DNA from: Mycolicibacterium aromaticivorans JS19b1 = JCM 16368
GTDB lineage: Bacteria; Actinomycetota; Actinomycetes; Mycobacteriales; Mycobacteriaceae
Assembly: GCF_000559085.1 (NCBI RefSeq)
Contig: NZ_JALN02000001.1
Coordinates: 3,844,001-3,908,000, forward strand
Direction of reading: 5' to 3'
DNA: 64,000 nt
Below the pieces are notes generated by a model. That model saw nothing but the letters and a program-made list of their open reading frames with translations. It had not been told where the DNA came from and searched no databases. Positions 63,805 through 64,000 of the stretch are shown piece by piece; the first letter of the stretch is position 1, and each line of letters starts with the position of its first letter. The position numbers and the translations under genes were made by a program.

Positions 63805-64000
63805 CCGAACTCGCCAACGACACACTTCCCGGCGACACCTGGCTGTCTGACCACAGCTGGAGCCGGCCGACCTGGACCATCGCTGAACTGGTGGCCGCCA
63901 AACGCGGCCGCACCATCTCCGTCGTCCTGCCTGCGCTCAACGAGGAGGAGACCGTCGGATCGGTGGTGGACACCATCCGCCCACTGCTGGGCGGCCTGGT
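63801..64000 (+). CDS. gpgS: Glucosyl-3-phosphoglycerate synthase (5-prime part only)
   Basis: The first 66 codons of a gene cut by the window edge. MTELANDTLPGDTWLSDHSW, RPTWTIAELVAAKRGRTISVVLPALNEEETVGSVV (split by motif) match GpgS (Rv1208), the GT81/GT2-type enzyme that starts methylglucose lipopolysaccharide synthesis from NDP-glucose and 3-phosphoglycerate. VVLPALNEEE is the GT-A nucleotide-sugar strand. ATG 63801 overlaps the folP2 stop. Confidence 0.9.
   Translation, partial: MTELANDTLPGDTWLSDHSWSRPTWTIAELVAAKRGRTISVVLPALNEEETVGSVVDTIRPLLGGL

Overview
The window is a gene-dense, high-GC actinobacterial chromosome segment from a mycobacterium, most likely a rapid grower (Mycolicibacterium type). 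The evidence is a MspA-family porin together with PimE, MshB, LpqW, GpgS, FolP2, FbiC, MutT2, CYP142 and FadD36. From recalled knowledge of M. tuberculosis H37Rv, gene order broadly follows Rv1140-Rv1208 (mcr Rv1143, sirtuin Rv1151c, pimE Rv1159, typA Rv1165, lpqW Rv1166, mshB Rv1170, fbiC Rv1173, fdxC Rv1177, pruA Rv1187, dapD Rv1201c, gpgS Rv1208), with insertions and losses. No rRNA, tRNA, insertion sequence, prophage or CRISPR array was recognised. No stretch longer than 300 bases lacks a gene.

Layout. 1-7.8 kb: SDR-like oxidoreductase, CPBP protease, MFS exporter, a broken HicB-type antitoxin, and a lipid/CoA block (EchA, Mcr, SDR, nitronate monooxygenase). 7.7-13 kb: a 43-codon leaderless small gene, methyltransferases, a sirtuin divergent from a GntR regulator, a DUF1697/O-methyltransferase pair divergent from an F420-type flavoprotein, and an MFS transporter. 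13-19.3 kb: two sodium:solute symporters of the acetate/monocarboxylate type, each with a small membrane partner, and a LytS/LytTR-type two-component system, with direct repeats spaced as LytTR operators. 19.4-24.2 kb: an Ltp-repeat protein of lower GC, an HhH-GPD protein, a wax ester synthase/DGAT and two secreted Ala/Pro-rich proteins. 24.3-34.7 kb: PimE, PhhB, MutT2, CYP142, TypA, LpqW and two exported Ala/Ser/Thr-rich proteins. 34.7-44.7 kb: methyltransferase, ClC, MshB, a third exported protein, FbiC, FdxC, DapC and MspA. 44.9-54.2 kb: PruR-PruA-PutB proline catabolism, TauE, acyltransferase, Nudix, FadD36 and VOC protein. 54.2-64 kb: MalQ, DapD/DapE, a STAND ATPase, LOG protein, FadD6, FolP2 and the start of GpgS.

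Functional threads: cell-envelope assembly (PimE, LpqW, MspA, GpgS, FadD6), redox cofactors (MshB for mycothiol, FbiC for F420, FdxC), the lysine/meso-DAP pathway (DapC, DapD, DapE), proline oxidation, and lipid or sterol catabolism (Mcr, EchA, CYP142, FadD36).

A recurring sequence signature is a TANNNT -10 hexamer 6-8 bases before an ATG or GTG, the architecture of mycobacterial leaderless transcripts. I used it to choose several starts. Several such promoters face away from each other in 30-46 bp intergenic gaps. The most interesting local observations are the LytTR-symporter module, a Cys-rich leaderless mini-ORF before fbiC, a 24-bp tandem repeat that gives dapD three in-frame stop codons, and exported non-PE/PPE proteins occupying positions where M. 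tuberculosis carries PE/PPE genes.
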